From JAEULH01 sp963805915 (GTDB taxonomy: Bacteria; Pseudomonadota; Alphaproteobacteria; Rhodospirillales; Defluviicoccaceae): a stretch of DNA of 64,000 nucleotides. Each line of letters begins with the position of its first letter. Position 1 is the first letter of the stretch. The translations under genes and the position numbers were made by a program. Under the pieces are notes generated by a model, which was given only the letters and a program-made list of their open reading frames with translations, did not search any database and was not told the DNA's origin. The stretch is taken from positions 1 to 64,000 of the forward strand of contig CAWDWD010000010.1 of assembly GCA_963805915.1 (NCBI GenBank), read 5' to 3'. Below, one piece after another: positions 8,582 to 17,869 of the stretch.

Positions 8582-9709
8582 TTACAGGCGTTCGACGTCG
8601 CCGCGCTCCTGGTCGACGGCGAACGCGGCAGCGAACGCCGCGAACGCGCCTTCGCCGATCGCCGCGCGCATCTCCGCCATCAGCGCCTGATAGTAGGCAA
8701 GATTGTGCCACGTCAGCAGCATCGCACCGAGAATTTCGCCCAAGCGGACCAGGTGATGCAGATAGGCGCGGCTGTACTCCCGGCTCGCCGGGCAGTCGTT
8801 GCTCTCGTCGAGCGGCCGGGGATCGTCGGCGTGTCGCGCGTTGCGCAGGTTGACGGCGCCGAAGCGGGTGAACGCCTGGCCGGTCCGCCCCGAGCGGGTC
8901 GGCAGGACGCAGTCGAACATGTCAATCCCGCGCGCGACCGCGCCGACCAGGTCGGCGGGCTTGCCGACGCCCATCAGATAGCGCGGCCGCTCTTCGGGGA
9001 GCCGCGGCGCGGCCCTTTCGATGACCTCGAACATGCGTTGGCGACCTTCGCCGACGGCCAGCCCGCCCAGGGCGTAGCCGTCGAAGCCGATGTCGATCAG
9101 CCCGGCGGCGGACTCCGCGCGCAAATCCTCCGAAACCCCGCCCTGGACGATGCCGAACAGGCCGTAGCCGTCGCGGGCGACGAAGGCTTCGCGGCACCGC
9201 TCCGCCCAACGCAGTGAACGCCGCGTGGCTTCGACCACGGCGGCCTCCTCGGCGCCGAAGCGCGGGCACTCGTCGAGGACCATGGTGATATCGGCGTCGA
9301 GGCGGTGCTGGATGGCGATGGCGCGCTCGGGCGTCAGCAGGTGGCGGCTGCCGTCGAGGTGGGAGCGGAAGGCGACGCCGGTTTCGTCGATCGTCCGCAG
9401 TTCGGCCAGCGACATCACCTGAAAGCCGCCGGAATCCGTCAGGATCGGCCCCGGCCAGTTCATGAACCAGTGCAAGCCGCCAAGCCGTTCGACCCGCTCC
9501 GCGCCCGGGCGCAGCATCAGGTGGTAGGTGTTGGCGAGAATAATGGCGGCGCCGGTGGCCGCGACCATATCCGGCAGCATCGCCTTAACGGACCCCGCGG
9601 TGCCCACCGGCATGAACGCGGGCGTCTCCACGCGGCCGTGCGCGGTCGTCAGGAGCCCGCGTCTGGCGGCCCCATCGCGCGCGAGGATCGCGAAGCCGGC
9701 GCCGCTCAT
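8582..9709 (-). CDS. tgt: Queuine/preQ1 tRNA-guanine transglycosylase, zinc site degraded
   Basis: Tgt exchanges guanine 34 of GUN-anticodon tRNAs for preQ1. The start is ATG 9709, whose ATGA overlaps the queA stop; this gives 375 residues, the family's usual length. The catalytic Asp92 (LTDSGGFQVMS) and nucleophile Asp266 (MFDCVLPTRSGR) are present, as is the GLAVGEG loop. The structural zinc motif is normally C-x-C-x2-C with a later His. Here it reads NDCPAS (304-309), so the first cysteine is Asn and the third is Ser, while Cys306 and His335 (TWHN) remain. Loss of zinc binding is therefore possible. Neighbours queA and queF support the function. Confidence 0.94.
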   Translation of the reverse strand: MSGAGFAILARDGAARRGLLTTAHGRVETPAFMPVGTAGSVKAMLPDMVAATGAAIILANTYHLMLRPGAERVERLGGLHWFMNWPGPILTDSGGFQVMSLAELRTIDETGVAFRSHLDGSRHLLTPERAIAIQHRLDADITMVLDECPRFGAEEAAVVEATRRSLRWAERCREAFVARDGYGLFGIVQGGVSEDLRAESAAGLIDIGFDGYALGGLAVGEGRQRMFEVIERAAPRLPEERPRYLMGVGKPADLVGAVARGIDMFDCVLPTRSGRTGQAFTRFGAVNLRNARHADDPRPLDESNDCPASREYSRAYLHHLVRLGEILGAMLLTWHNLAYYQALMAEMRAAIGEGAFAAFAAAFAVDQERGDVERL

Positions 9710-10743
9710 CGGTCGTCGCTCCGCCGCAACAAACCGCAGTCGCCGTAGGAATAGAACCGATAGCCGGCTTCGATGGCGTGGCGGTAGGCCGCCTTCATCC
9801 GTTCGCTCCCGGCGAACGCGCACACCAGCATGAACAGGGTCGAACGCGGCAGGTGGAAGTTGGTCAGCAGCATGTCGGCGACCTGGCAGCGGAAACCCGG
9901 CGTAATGAACAGATCGGTGGCGCCGGAAAAGGGGCGAACGCGCCCGTCCCCACCCACGGCCGTTTCCAGCAGCCGCAGCGAGGTGGTCCCGACGGCGACG
10001 ATCCGCCCGCTCGCCGCGCGCGCGCCATTGACGGCCTCGGCGGCCGAGGCGCTGATCTCGCCGCGCTCGGCATGCATGACATGCTCGGCGACGGCATCGG
10101 TCTTCACCGGAAGGAATGTCCCAGCGCCCACATGCAGCGTCAGCGTTGTGCGCTTGATCCCTTGCCGGTCGAGTGCTTCGAGAAGCTCGGCGGTGAAGTG
10201 CAGCCCGGCCGTCGGCGCGGCGACCGCGCCGGGATGCGTCGCGTAGATGGTCTGGTAGTCGGTGCGGTCGCTCGCCTCGGCGCCGGCCGGCCGTTTGATA
10301 TAGGGCGGAAGCGGCATCCGGCCGTGCTCCTCGAGGGCGGCGAGGAGGGCAGCGCGGTCGCGGCCGAAGGCGAGGGTGATGTCGCCGGCCTCGCCCTTGC
10401 CTTCAACTTCGGCGCCAAACCCGGGGGCGAAGTCGATGCGCTGGCCGATCCGCAGGCGGCGAGCGGGGCGCGCGAGCGCGCTCCAGCGGCGCCCACCCAG
10501 GTCCTCGACCAAGGTGACCTCGACACGAGCCTCGCCGCGCCGGCCGAAAAGGCGGGCCGCGATCACCCGGGTGTCGTTGAACACGAGCAGATCGCCGGGC
10601 CGGAGCAGGCTCGGCAGGTCGCGGACCAGCCGGTCGGCGAGGCCGTCGTCGACATCGAGCAGGCGCGCGGCATCGCGCGGCGCGGCCGGGCTTTGGGCGA
10701 TGGCGTTCGCGGGCAGGTCGAAGTCGAAGTCGCTCAGCTTCAT
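9706..10743 (-). CDS. queA: S-adenosylmethionine:tRNA ribosyltransferase-isomerase
   Basis: QueA transfers the ribosyl moiety of S-adenosylmethionine to preQ1 in tRNA, forming epoxyqueuosine. From ATG 10743 (MKLSDFDFDLP) it has 345 residues, the normal length. Family signatures include LLVFNDTRVIAARLFGR, PYIKRP, the GAVAAPTAGLHFT block, HVGAGTFLPV and LLTNFHLPRSTLFMLV. It is the first gene of the queA-tgt-queF set and overlaps tgt by 4 bp. A longer frame upstream of 10743 lacks conserved sequence and is not used. Confidence 0.96.
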   Translation of the reverse strand: MKLSDFDFDLPANAIAQSPAAPRDAARLLDVDDGLADRLVRDLPSLLRPGDLLVFNDTRVIAARLFGRRGEARVEVTLVEDLGGRRWSALARPARRLRIGQRIDFAPGFGAEVEGKGEAGDITLAFGRDRAALLAALEEHGRMPLPPYIKRPAGAEASDRTDYQTIYATHPGAVAAPTAGLHFTAELLEALDRQGIKRTTLTLHVGAGTFLPVKTDAVAEHVMHAERGEISASAAEAVNGARAASGRIVAVGTTSLRLLETAVGGDGRVRPFSGATDLFITPGFRCQVADMLLTNFHLPRSTLFMLVCAFAGSERMKAAYRHAIEAGYRFYSYGDCGLLRRSDDR

Positions 10744-10856
10744 GATTTGGCGGTTGGCGGCGGGGTGATATCCAAATGAACAGGCCACGACGACTTGACG
10801 GCGCGGCGGCGAGACCCGCAATATCGCTGAAAACAGGTTCGCAAGAGGAGCCGACC

Positions 10857-11153
10857 ATGCACGTGACCCTGGTCAAGATAGCGGTCAAGCCGGAGTGCGT
10901 CGACGCTTTCATCGCCGCGACGCGCGCCAACCATGAAGGATCAATTCGCGAGGCCGGTTGCCGCCGGTTTGACGTCCTGCGGAACCCGGAAAATCCGAGC
11001 GAGTTCGCGCTCTACGAGGCCTATGCCGGCGCCGCCGAGGCGGCCGCCCACAAACAGACCGCCCACTACGCCGCCTGGCGCGACGCCGTCGCGGACATGA
11101 TGGCCTCGCCGCGCCGGGGAATCCCGTACGTCGCGCTGTTCCCAGCGGGCTGA
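10857..11153 (+). CDS. Antibiotic biosynthesis monooxygenase (ABM) domain protein
   Basis: A 98-residue ABM/LsrG-like dimeric alpha-beta protein beginning MHVTLVKIAVKPECVDAFIA. It carries the usual EAGCRRFDVLRNPENPSEFALYE strand-helix pattern and ends in a strand (IPYVALF). The AGAGGAG ribosome site 7 nt before ATG 10857 fixes the start. Relatives oxygenate quinols or isomerise phospho-AI-2; the substrate cannot be read from sequence. Its stop overlaps the start of the iron alcohol dehydrogenase by one base, so the two are co-translated and probably handle the same small carbonyl or aromatic metabolite. Confidence 0.83.
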   Translation: MHVTLVKIAVKPECVDAFIAATRANHEGSIREAGCRRFDVLRNPENPSEFALYEAYAGAAEAAAHKQTAHYAAWRDAVADMMASPRRGIPYVALFPAG

Positions 11154-12358
11154 TGACTATGCAGCCGATCGCCCCGTTCACCATCGCCCGGCTGCCGCGC
11201 ATCGTCTTTGGCGCCGGGGCGATTGCCTCGCTCGCCGCCGAGGCGGGCCGTTTTGGCCGGCGGGCTCTGGTCGTCACCGGCAAGCGCTCGTTCCGCCAGA
11301 CGGCGCACTGGCCGGCGCTGCGGGCCGCTTTTGCCGCCCGCGACACGGAGTGGTGTCATCTCGCGGTTGACGGCGAACCGTCGCCGGAGATGGTTGACGA
11401 TGCGCTCGCGGCCTACCGCGACGCGGCCATCGATGTCGTGGCGGGGATCGGCGGCGGCAGCGCGCTGGACGCGGCCAAGGCCATCGCCGGCCTGTTGCGC
11501 CACCACCACTCGGTCATGGAGCACCTTGAGGGTGTTGGTCCCGAGCGACCCTACGCGGGACCGGCGGTCCCCTTTATCGCCGTGCCGACCACGGCTGGAA
11601 CCGGCAGCGAGGCGACCAAGAACGCGGTGTTGAGCCGGCGCGGGCCGGGAGGGTTCAAAAAGTCGTTCCGCGATGAGGCCTTGATCGCCAAGGTCGCCAT
11701 CGTCGATCCCGAGCTTCTCTCCGCTTGTCCGCCCGAGATCATCGCCGCCAACGGGATGGACGCGCTCACCCAGCTACTGGAATCGTTCGTCTCGCTCAAA
11801 GCCAACCCGTTGACCGATGCGCTCGCCTGGTCGGGCATGGCAGCGTTTCGCGATGGTTTTTTTGCCGCTTGGCGCGGCGGCGACGGGCCGGAGGCGGTGG
11901 CCGGGCGTTCGGCTATCGCCTACGCGTCACTGCTTTCAGGTGTCTGCCTGGCGCAGACGGGCCTTGGCTCGGTCCACGGCTTGGCCTCGCCGCTGGGCGC
12001 GTTTTATCCGATTCCGCACGGGCTGTGCTGCGGCACGCTGGTGGCCGCGGCGAGCGCCGTCAACATCGCGGCACTTGGCCGGCGCGACCCGGAGAGCGCG
12101 GTTCTTGACAAGTACGCCCGCGTCGGCGGCCTGCTCGCCGGATGCGAGGGCGAGCCGCGCGAGGCCCGGCTGGCGGCGCTGGTGACGGTGCTGGGAAAGT
12201 GGACCGAGGCGCTGGCTCTGCCTCGGCTTTCGGCCTTCGGGATGAAAGCGGAGGATATCGCCGGCGTCGTCGCCGAGAGCCGGGGGAGTTCGATGAAAAC
12301 CAACCCCATCGTCCTCACCGACGACGAGATCGCAAGCATCCTCCGCCGGCGTTCCTGA
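11153..12358 (+). CDS. Iron-containing alcohol dehydrogenase family protein
   Basis: The 401-residue protein belongs to the group III (iron) alcohol dehydrogenases. The NAD-binding GIGGGSALDAAKAIA and the TTAGTGSEATKNAV segment are clear. Metal ligands are the Asp of NGMDALTQLLES and the two His of SVHGLASPLGAFYPIPHG. The usual second ligand His in the MDALTH position is Gln, as in some family branches, so metal choice or activity may differ. ATG 11153 overlaps the upstream ABM gene stop; ATG 11159 is an alternative. The substrate is unknown; relatives include lactaldehyde reductase and maleylacetate reductase. Confidence 0.88.
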   Translation: MTMQPIAPFTIARLPRIVFGAGAIASLAAEAGRFGRRALVVTGKRSFRQTAHWPALRAAFAARDTEWCHLAVDGEPSPEMVDDALAAYRDAAIDVVAGIGGGSALDAAKAIAGLLRHHHSVMEHLEGVGPERPYAGPAVPFIAVPTTAGTGSEATKNAVLSRRGPGGFKKSFRDEALIAKVAIVDPELLSACPPEIIAANGMDALTQLLESFVSLKANPLTDALAWSGMAAFRDGFFAAWRGGDGPEAVAGRSAIAYASLLSGVCLAQTGLGSVHGLASPLGAFYPIPHGLCCGTLVAAASAVNIAALGRRDPESAVLDKYARVGGLLAGCEGEPREARLAALVTVLGKWTEALALPRLSAFGMKAEDIAGVVAESRGSSMKTNPIVLTDDEIASILRRRS

Positions 12359-12379
12359 GCTTCAGGATTTCTCAGCTGG

Positions 12380-12943
12380 TCAGGCTGTCCAGGTCCGTAC
12401 GTCGCCGACGTCGACGTGGACGAAGCTCAGTCGCGGATAATAGCCGACGCCGCCGGCTCGCATTTCGCGCGCCGCACGCGCCACCTCAATAGTGCGGACC
12501 TTGGGGACGATGATATCGATGGCCTTGGCCTCGATGTGCAGGCTGTGCTTGGCCACGGCCCGGTTCCCTCTGCTCAGCATGGCGTTGGTTTGCGGCGTGC
12601 GATAGCCGGAGAGGACCTCGAACGGCTCACTGACACCGAGGCGTTGCCTCAGCGCGTACAAAAGATCGAGCAGCGCCGGTGCGATCGCCTTGACCTCGTC
12701 GAGCCGATAGTCACGGAGAATGTAGTTGATCTGCTTGAGTGCGCTCGGGATGTAGCGGCCATTGGCGAAATAGACGGTGTCCAACCGCTCGCCGGTATGG
12801 GCCTGGTAGAAGGCCAGCGAGCGCTCGGTCTTCCTGACCGGCTTCGCCCAGCTCAGCGTCGGCGTCATGACCGTCGCCGCGGCAAGCCCCATGCCAAGGA
12901 AACGCCGACGGTTGAGGCGTGGACCACCATGATCTCGTTGCAC
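12380..12943 (-). CDS. YcbK-type (DUF882) M15 family peptidase, Tat-exported
   Basis: The protein is a periplasmic peptidoglycan endopeptidase-like enzyme of the M15/DUF882 family. A twin-arginine signal is visible (NRRRFLGMGLAAATVM), followed by mature sequence from about residue 33. Zinc-site motifs are HIEAKAIDI and FVHVDVG, with LSGYRTPQTN before them. GTG 12943 is chosen because AAAAGGAA lies 6-7 nt upstream. The earlier in-frame ATG at 12973 falls inside a palindromic repeat and lacks such a site. In other alphaproteobacteria this gene lies next to an L,D-transpeptidase, as it does here, pointing to cell-wall remodelling. Confidence 0.9.
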   Translation of the reverse strand: MQRDHGGPRLNRRRFLGMGLAAATVMTPTLSWAKPVRKTERSLAFYQAHTGERLDTVYFANGRYIPSALKQINYILRDYRLDEVKAIAPALLDLLYALRQRLGVSEPFEVLSGYRTPQTNAMLSRGNRAVAKHSLHIEAKAIDIIVPKVRTIEVARAAREMRAGGVGYYPRLSFVHVDVGDVRTWTA

Positions 12944-12963
12944 GATCGTTCCTTTTCTGTCCC

Positions 12964-13070
12964 GATAGAGCATCTGATCCGCCCCCTTAGGGCGCGGATC
13001 AGATGCTCTATCCCTTCGTTATCGATCAGCTTTCCGCCTTCGGACGAGTCCATTCGCAGGCAGGCTGATC
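12964..13070. repeat. Compound palindromic repeat, copy 1
   Basis: The first hairpin has 19-bp perfect arms (12964-12982 and 12994-13012), containing GAGCATCTGATCCGC. After an 11-base linker a second hairpin runs from GATCAGC (13024-13030) to GCTGATC (13064-13070), with CCGCCTTC and GGCAGG inside. Copy 2 at 42656-42754 has the same order: GAGCATC hairpin, linker, then CGATCA-CTTTTCCGCCTTC to GGCAGG-TGATC. It sits in the spacer between two cell-wall genes. Confidence 0.75.
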
Positions 13071-13194
13071 TTGCGTCGCAAGCACATGCTGGGCCGAGTT
13101 ATTGCCCTTATTGCCCTTGCGAGCCTGACGCCGTCAAGTTTTTAGCGCGGGCAGATTATTACCACAGTGTGGCATATTGCCGGCTTAGCCGAGG

Positions 13195-14912
13195 CTAACG
13201 TGTCGCCGATTGGTTGCCGCCCGCTTGCGCGACGTTAATTCTCCGCGCGAAAAGCGCCGTCTCTAGCGGTTTGTCGCGGCTGTAAATGTCGTCTCGGAAA
13301 TTGACCGTGCCGTCGGCGTCGCGCCAGGCCGTCAGATAGGTGAGGTGAACCGGCACCGGTCGGCGCAGCCCGACGGTCTGCGATCCGCCGCCGGCAATCA
13401 CCCCAAGCAGCCGCTCGCGGCTCCACGAGCCGTTCGCCTCGAGCAGCTTCAGTGCCAGGTCGAGCGGTTTTTCGACCCGGATACAGCCGGAGCTGTAAGC
13501 GCGCTGGTCGCGGGCGAACAGGCCCCGGCTCGGCGTGTCGTGAAGATAAACGTCGAAATGGTTCGGAAACATGAACTTGATCCGGCCGAGCGCATTGCGT
13601 CGGCCGGCGGCTTGGCGCAACCGGTAGGGGAATGCGCTCGCGTTGACGCGCGCCCAATCCACGCTCAGCGGATCGACGATACCGCCGGTGGCGGCGGCGG
13701 TGAGGGTAAACCCGTTGGCTGCGAGAAAGTGCGGATCCTTGCGGATCTTGGGCAGGAGATCCTCGACCGCGATAATACGCGGAACGCTCCACGTGGGATT
13801 GATCTCAAGGTAGGTGATGGTGCTGCTGAACACCGGCGAACTGCGGGCCGGTTTACCGACGATGGCGCGCATGTCGAACGTGCTGACGCCGGCCTCGACG
13901 TACTCGACGTCAAATCCCGCCAGGTTGACCAGAACATGCGGATCGCCGAGATCATCGGGCAACCACCGGACGCGCTCCATATTGACCAGGATCTGACGCA
14001 TCCGCGCGTCAACTGGGATGTTCATCGCCGATCGCGTTCCCGCGCCGACGACACCGTCGGTGGTCAGCCCATGACGGGCCTGGAAGCTCTTGACGGCAAG
14101 CTCCATGGCGGCGTCGAAGGTGCCCTCCGCTACACGCGCGGACCACTCGCTCGCGGGCAGATCGCCGGTCATGACCATGACGTCGCGCAAGCGGCCGACC
14201 TGGTCGCCGAAGTCGCCGAATTGCAGCCGCTCGCCATCTCCTAGCGCGGGCCAGCCGCCGGCGGCGGCATGGCGCCGGTACTCGGCAAGGGATCGGCGCA
14301 GGCCGGTGTAAATTGGATTGGCCGGGATCAAGCCGTGGAGATAATCCCCCAGATCCGCGCTCGCCGCCGCGCCGGCGAGAATGCCGGCGACGTCGAGTTC
14401 GTCCGGCGGCACGAACTGTCTCGGGTCCCATTGGTCGCGCTCAAGCCGGCCGCCGCGAAGATCGCTCACGAAGCGGACCAGCGCCGCGCTCAGCATAATG
14501 TCGGAACGGGCAAGATCGCGCGGCGAAGACGCAAGCGCCTCCGGAGCCGGCGGCGAGGCATAGTCAAAGGCGACGAGGTAGTCGGCCGGTTGCAGGCCGT
14601 CTTCGCCGGCTCCGAGGAAAGCGGCGCGCAAGGTCGCGGCGCGAACGCCAAGTCCGCCTTCTTCGAGCCACGCCGGCTGGAATCCGCGCTCGGCATAGAA
14701 CCGCGCCACCGGCTTGAGCGCGACCGAGCGTTCGCCCAGGCCGATCGCACCGTCGGCCTGGGCGAGAAGATCCTCGATTTCGCTTTGAACCGGCCCGACG
14801 TCGACGACGGGCCGGGGAAGGGATCGGCGATTGCGGGTCGCGCCACCGCGAGCCCGCCGCAAAGCGCGCCGATCAGCAACAGCCGTACTGCCGCGAGGTG
14901 TTGTCCGCGCAT
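13195..14912 (-). pseudogene. L,D-transpeptidase (YcbB/LdtD type), frameshifted after signal peptide
   Basis: The large part encodes a periplasmic L,D-transpeptidase that would make 3-3 peptidoglycan cross-links. It has a scaffold domain, a peptidoglycan-binding segment (AVKSFQARHGLTTDGVVG) and the YkuD catalytic domain with HDTPSRGLF and active-site Cys in YSSGCIRVEKP. That frame has no signal peptide. Another frame starting at ATG 14912 (MRGQHLAAV) supplies one (LLLIGALCGGLAVARPAIA, cleavage after AIA). One missing base between about 14785 and 14835 would join the two into about 572 residues. I infer a frameshift, probably a sequence error. It is divergent from nothing nearby and transcribed like its neighbours. 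Confidence 0.85.
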
Positions 14913-15107
14913 GTCCGTTCCCGCGCCGCTTCTCATTGCGCTTCATCCACCGGTCGAAAGACCCGGCCGGAAGCACAACCGAACTCACCCCCACCAAACC
15001 TAAGGTAGTATTTTTCGCCGCGCGTTACAAGGCCGACGGTTGAGGGCGCGACGCGAAAGCGTTTTGCCCGTGCCCATTCTGGGCAGGGCCGCCCGGAGCG
15101 GGGACGT

Positions 15108-16478
15108 TCAGTGCGTGGCTTGCACCCCAACCGGCTCGCCGGCGACGATGAAGGCGAGGTTGTCGGGCGACAGCAAATCGCGCGCAATCCGGTTGACCTC
15201 TGCCAGCGTGACGGCTTCGATCAGGGCGTTGCGGCGATCGAGATAGTCGATGCCGAGATTTTCGAGCTGCATCGAGACGAGGATGCTGGCGATCTGCCCG
15301 TTGGCGGTAAAGCGCAAGGGGAAGGAGCCGGTGAGATAGGTCTTGGTGTCGGCGAGTTCGCGTTCGCTGATCCCGTCGTCCGCGGCGGCGCGCCACACCG
15401 CGCGGATCGTCTCCACGGTTTGGCCGGCGCGTTCGTTGGCGGTGCCGGCGTTGCCGAGGATCAAGGACGAATGGTCAAGCGGCGTCAGCCGGGCGTAGAC
15501 GGAATAGACCAACCCCCGTTTCTCGCGGACTTCCGCGTAAAGACGCGAGGTGAAGGGGCTGGCGCCAAGCACCTGCGATAGCACCGTGGCGGCGTAATAG
15601 TCCGGATCGTCGCGGCTGACGCCGCGTTGGCCGAAGACAATGGCGCTCTGCGGCGCGCCGGTCGGCACGATCTTGACCTGACCGTCGGTGGCCGGGGCGA
15701 CGTCGGCGATGGCGAGCGGCTTGCCCGTGGCCGGCAGGCCGGCGAAGGTCGTCTCGAGCAACGCCGACAGCTGCCCGGCGGTGATGTCGCCAACGACGCC
15801 GATCACGAGTTTGTCCCTGGTCAGGCGCGAGGCGACGAACGTGCGCAAGTCTCCCGCCGTGATGGCCGCCAGGCTCTCGGGCGTCCCGTCGACCGGGCGG
15901 GCGTAGGGATGACCCGGATAGGCCATGGCGAAAAATGCCCGCATCGCGATGGTGTCGGGATCCTCGAGCGCGCCGCGCAGCCTCGCCTCCAGCTGGCTGC
16001 GGATGCGCGCCACCGGCTCGGCGTCGAATCTTGGCCGCGTCAGCGCGTCGCGGAGCAGGGCGAAGGCTGTGTCGCGGTTCTGCGAAAGCGTTTCAAGCTG
16101 GCCCCTGAGGGTGTCGAGATCGGCATCGAAGCGCAACGTGATCGCCATATCCTCCAGCCGGCTCTGGAACGCGGCGGAGTCAAGCGCACCGGCGCCCTCG
16201 TCGAGCAGCGCGGAGACCATTTCGGCCAGCCCCTCCTTGCCGTCGGGATCGAGCGCGCTGCCACCGCGAAACGCAAGGCGGGCGGTGACGATCGGATTGG
16301 TGTGGTCCTCGACCAGCCACGCCTCGACGCCGCCGCCGCTCACCCGTTGGACGTTGACGGCATGGGCCGGTGAGGCGAGGCCGGCCGCGGCAAGCACGAT
16401 CACCGAGGCCAGAGCGATGACAGCGAGGATGGAGCGCGCCCCTGAAGTTATGCTCGCTGCTCTCGCGGCGGGGCTCAT
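15108..16478 (-). CDS. M16 family peptidase-like subunit lacking the catalytic motif
   Basis: This M16C-type protein of 456 residues begins MSPAARAAS at 16478, its ATGA overlapping the stop of the preceding peptidase gene. A signal peptide is present (ILAVIALASVIVLAAAGLASPAHA). The HxxEH zinc motif expected near residue 75 is replaced by EGLAEMVSALL, so it is probably the non-catalytic partner. The substrate-binding R-x-Y pair region (TSRLYAEVREKRGLVYSVYA) is kept. Together with the upstream gene it likely forms a periplasmic heterodimer, as in other tandem M16 pairs. Confidence 0.93.
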   Translation of the reverse strand: MSPAARAASITSGARSILAVIALASVIVLAAAGLASPAHAVNVQRVSGGGVEAWLVEDHTNPIVTARLAFRGGSALDPDGKEGLAEMVSALLDEGAGALDSAAFQSRLEDMAITLRFDADLDTLRGQLETLSQNRDTAFALLRDALTRPRFDAEPVARIRSQLEARLRGALEDPDTIAMRAFFAMAYPGHPYARPVDGTPESLAAITAGDLRTFVASRLTRDKLVIGVVGDITAGQLSALLETTFAGLPATGKPLAIADVAPATDGQVKIVPTGAPQSAIVFGQRGVSRDDPDYYAATVLSQVLGASPFTSRLYAEVREKRGLVYSVYARLTPLDHSSLILGNAGTANERAGQTVETIRAVWRAAADDGISERELADTKTYLTGSFPLRFTANGQIASILVSMQLENLGIDYLDRRNALIEAVTLAEVNRIARDLLSPDNLAFIVAGEPVGVQATH

Positions 16479-17869
16479 CGCGCCGACGCCTGCTGGTCGG
16501 CTGGCGCGGCGCGGAGCTCCGATGTCACCGAGCCGCGAAGATCGAGCACGGCGCGCGCCGCGGCATTGACCTGATCGTGCGAGACAGCGCCAATCCGCGC
16601 CGGCCACGTTTCGACATACTCGACCGGCAGCCCGATGGCCAACGCGCGGCCGAGCACCTGGGCGCCGCCACTCAAGGAATCTCGGGCGTATACGGCTTCG
16701 GCCTGAAGCCGCCGGCCGGCACGCTCGACCTCGTCGGAGCTAACGCCCCGGGCAAGGATGTCGCCTAGCATGGCATCGACGGTTTGCTCGATCGTCGTTA
16801 GCGAGACACCTGCGCGTGGCTGCACCGCGAGGACAAACTGGGCCGGGCCACGCATGTCCGCCGCGTACCAGACCGAGACCTGATCGGCGAGGCCGTCTTC
16901 GACCACCAGCTTGCGATAGAGCCGGCTGGTCGAACCGCCACCCATGATGTGAGCCAGAACCTCAAGCGGTTGGGCCTCCTCGCTGTCGCCGTAGCGGACG
17001 CTCGGCGCGATGTATGCGCGTTTCCAGACATCCTGACGGACCCTCGGGTCGCTGAACGCGGCGCGGCGCGGCGTCTCCGCCGGTGGCTCCATCAGTGTCG
17101 TATGCTCCGGCGTTTCGGCGCGCGGAATCGAGCCGTAATATTTCTCGGCGAGCGGGCGGACCTCCGCCGCGCTCACGTCGCCCGCGACCACCAGAATGGC
17201 GTTGTTCGGCGCGTACCACCGGCGATAGAAGGCCAGCACCTCCTCGGCGCTCAAGCCCTCGATTTCATGCTCCCAGCCGATGACCGGGCGGCGGTAGGGA
17301 TAGTTGAGAAACATGACGGCGTCGGCGTATTCGTCGAGGATGGCGCCGGGGTCATTGGCGATGCGCTGGCGGCGTTCCTCGAGGACGACCTGTTTTTCGG
17401 GCGCGACCTGCGCCTCGGTCAGGATCAGGTTGGTCATCCTGTCGGCTTCCAACTCCATGACCAGGGCCAGCCGGTCCTTGGCGACATTCTGGTAGTAGGC
17501 GGTGTAGTCCGACGTGGTGAAGGCGTTCTCCTGGCCGCCGTTGCGCGCGACGATGGCCGAGAATTCTCCGGGCGCGCGGGTCAAGGTGCCCTTGAACATC
17601 AGATGCTCGAGCAGGTGGGCGATCCCGGAGTGACCCGGCTGCTCGTCGGCGGCGCCGACCTTATACCACATCATGTGGGTAACGACCGGAGCGCGGTGAT
17701 TGGGGATGACGACCACTTGAAGGCCGTTGTCGAGCGTGAACGTCTCGGGATTGAAAACCGCCGCCCGCGCCGCGCCACCAGCGGCCAGACCACCCGCCAA
17801 AACGCCCGCGATCAGCGCCGCCATGAACAACAGCCAGCCCGATGAGCGCGGCAGACCCCGATTATGCAT
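16475..17869 (-). CDS. M16 family zinc peptidase, catalytic subunit
   Basis: The 464-residue protein has an N-terminal signal peptide (WLLFMAALIAGVLAGGLAAGGAARA). The inverted zinc motif HLLEH is at residues 85-89, with the third ligand Glu in LEADRMTNL or the following helix. The C-terminal M16C half holds GGGSTSRLYRKLVVEDGLADQV. It is translated just before the inactive partner with a 4-bp overlap. In related genomes this pair follows ileS-lspA-DUF3035, and the same order is seen here. The physiological substrate is unknown. Confidence 0.94.
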   Translation of the reverse strand: MHNRGLPRSSGWLLFMAALIAGVLAGGLAAGGAARAAVFNPETFTLDNGLQVVVIPNHRAPVVTHMMWYKVGAADEQPGHSGIAHLLEHLMFKGTLTRAPGEFSAIVARNGGQENAFTTSDYTAYYQNVAKDRLALVMELEADRMTNLILTEAQVAPEKQVVLEERRQRIANDPGAILDEYADAVMFLNYPYRRPVIGWEHEIEGLSAEEVLAFYRRWYAPNNAILVVAGDVSAAEVRPLAEKYYGSIPRAETPEHTTLMEPPAETPRRAAFSDPRVRQDVWKRAYIAPSVRYGDSEEAQPLEVLAHIMGGGSTSRLYRKLVVEDGLADQVSVWYAADMRGPAQFVLAVQPRAGVSLTTIEQTVDAMLGDILARGVSSDEVERAGRRLQAEAVYARDSLSGGAQVLGRALAIGLPVEYVETWPARIGAVSHDQVNAAARAVLDLRGSVTSELRAAPADQQASAR

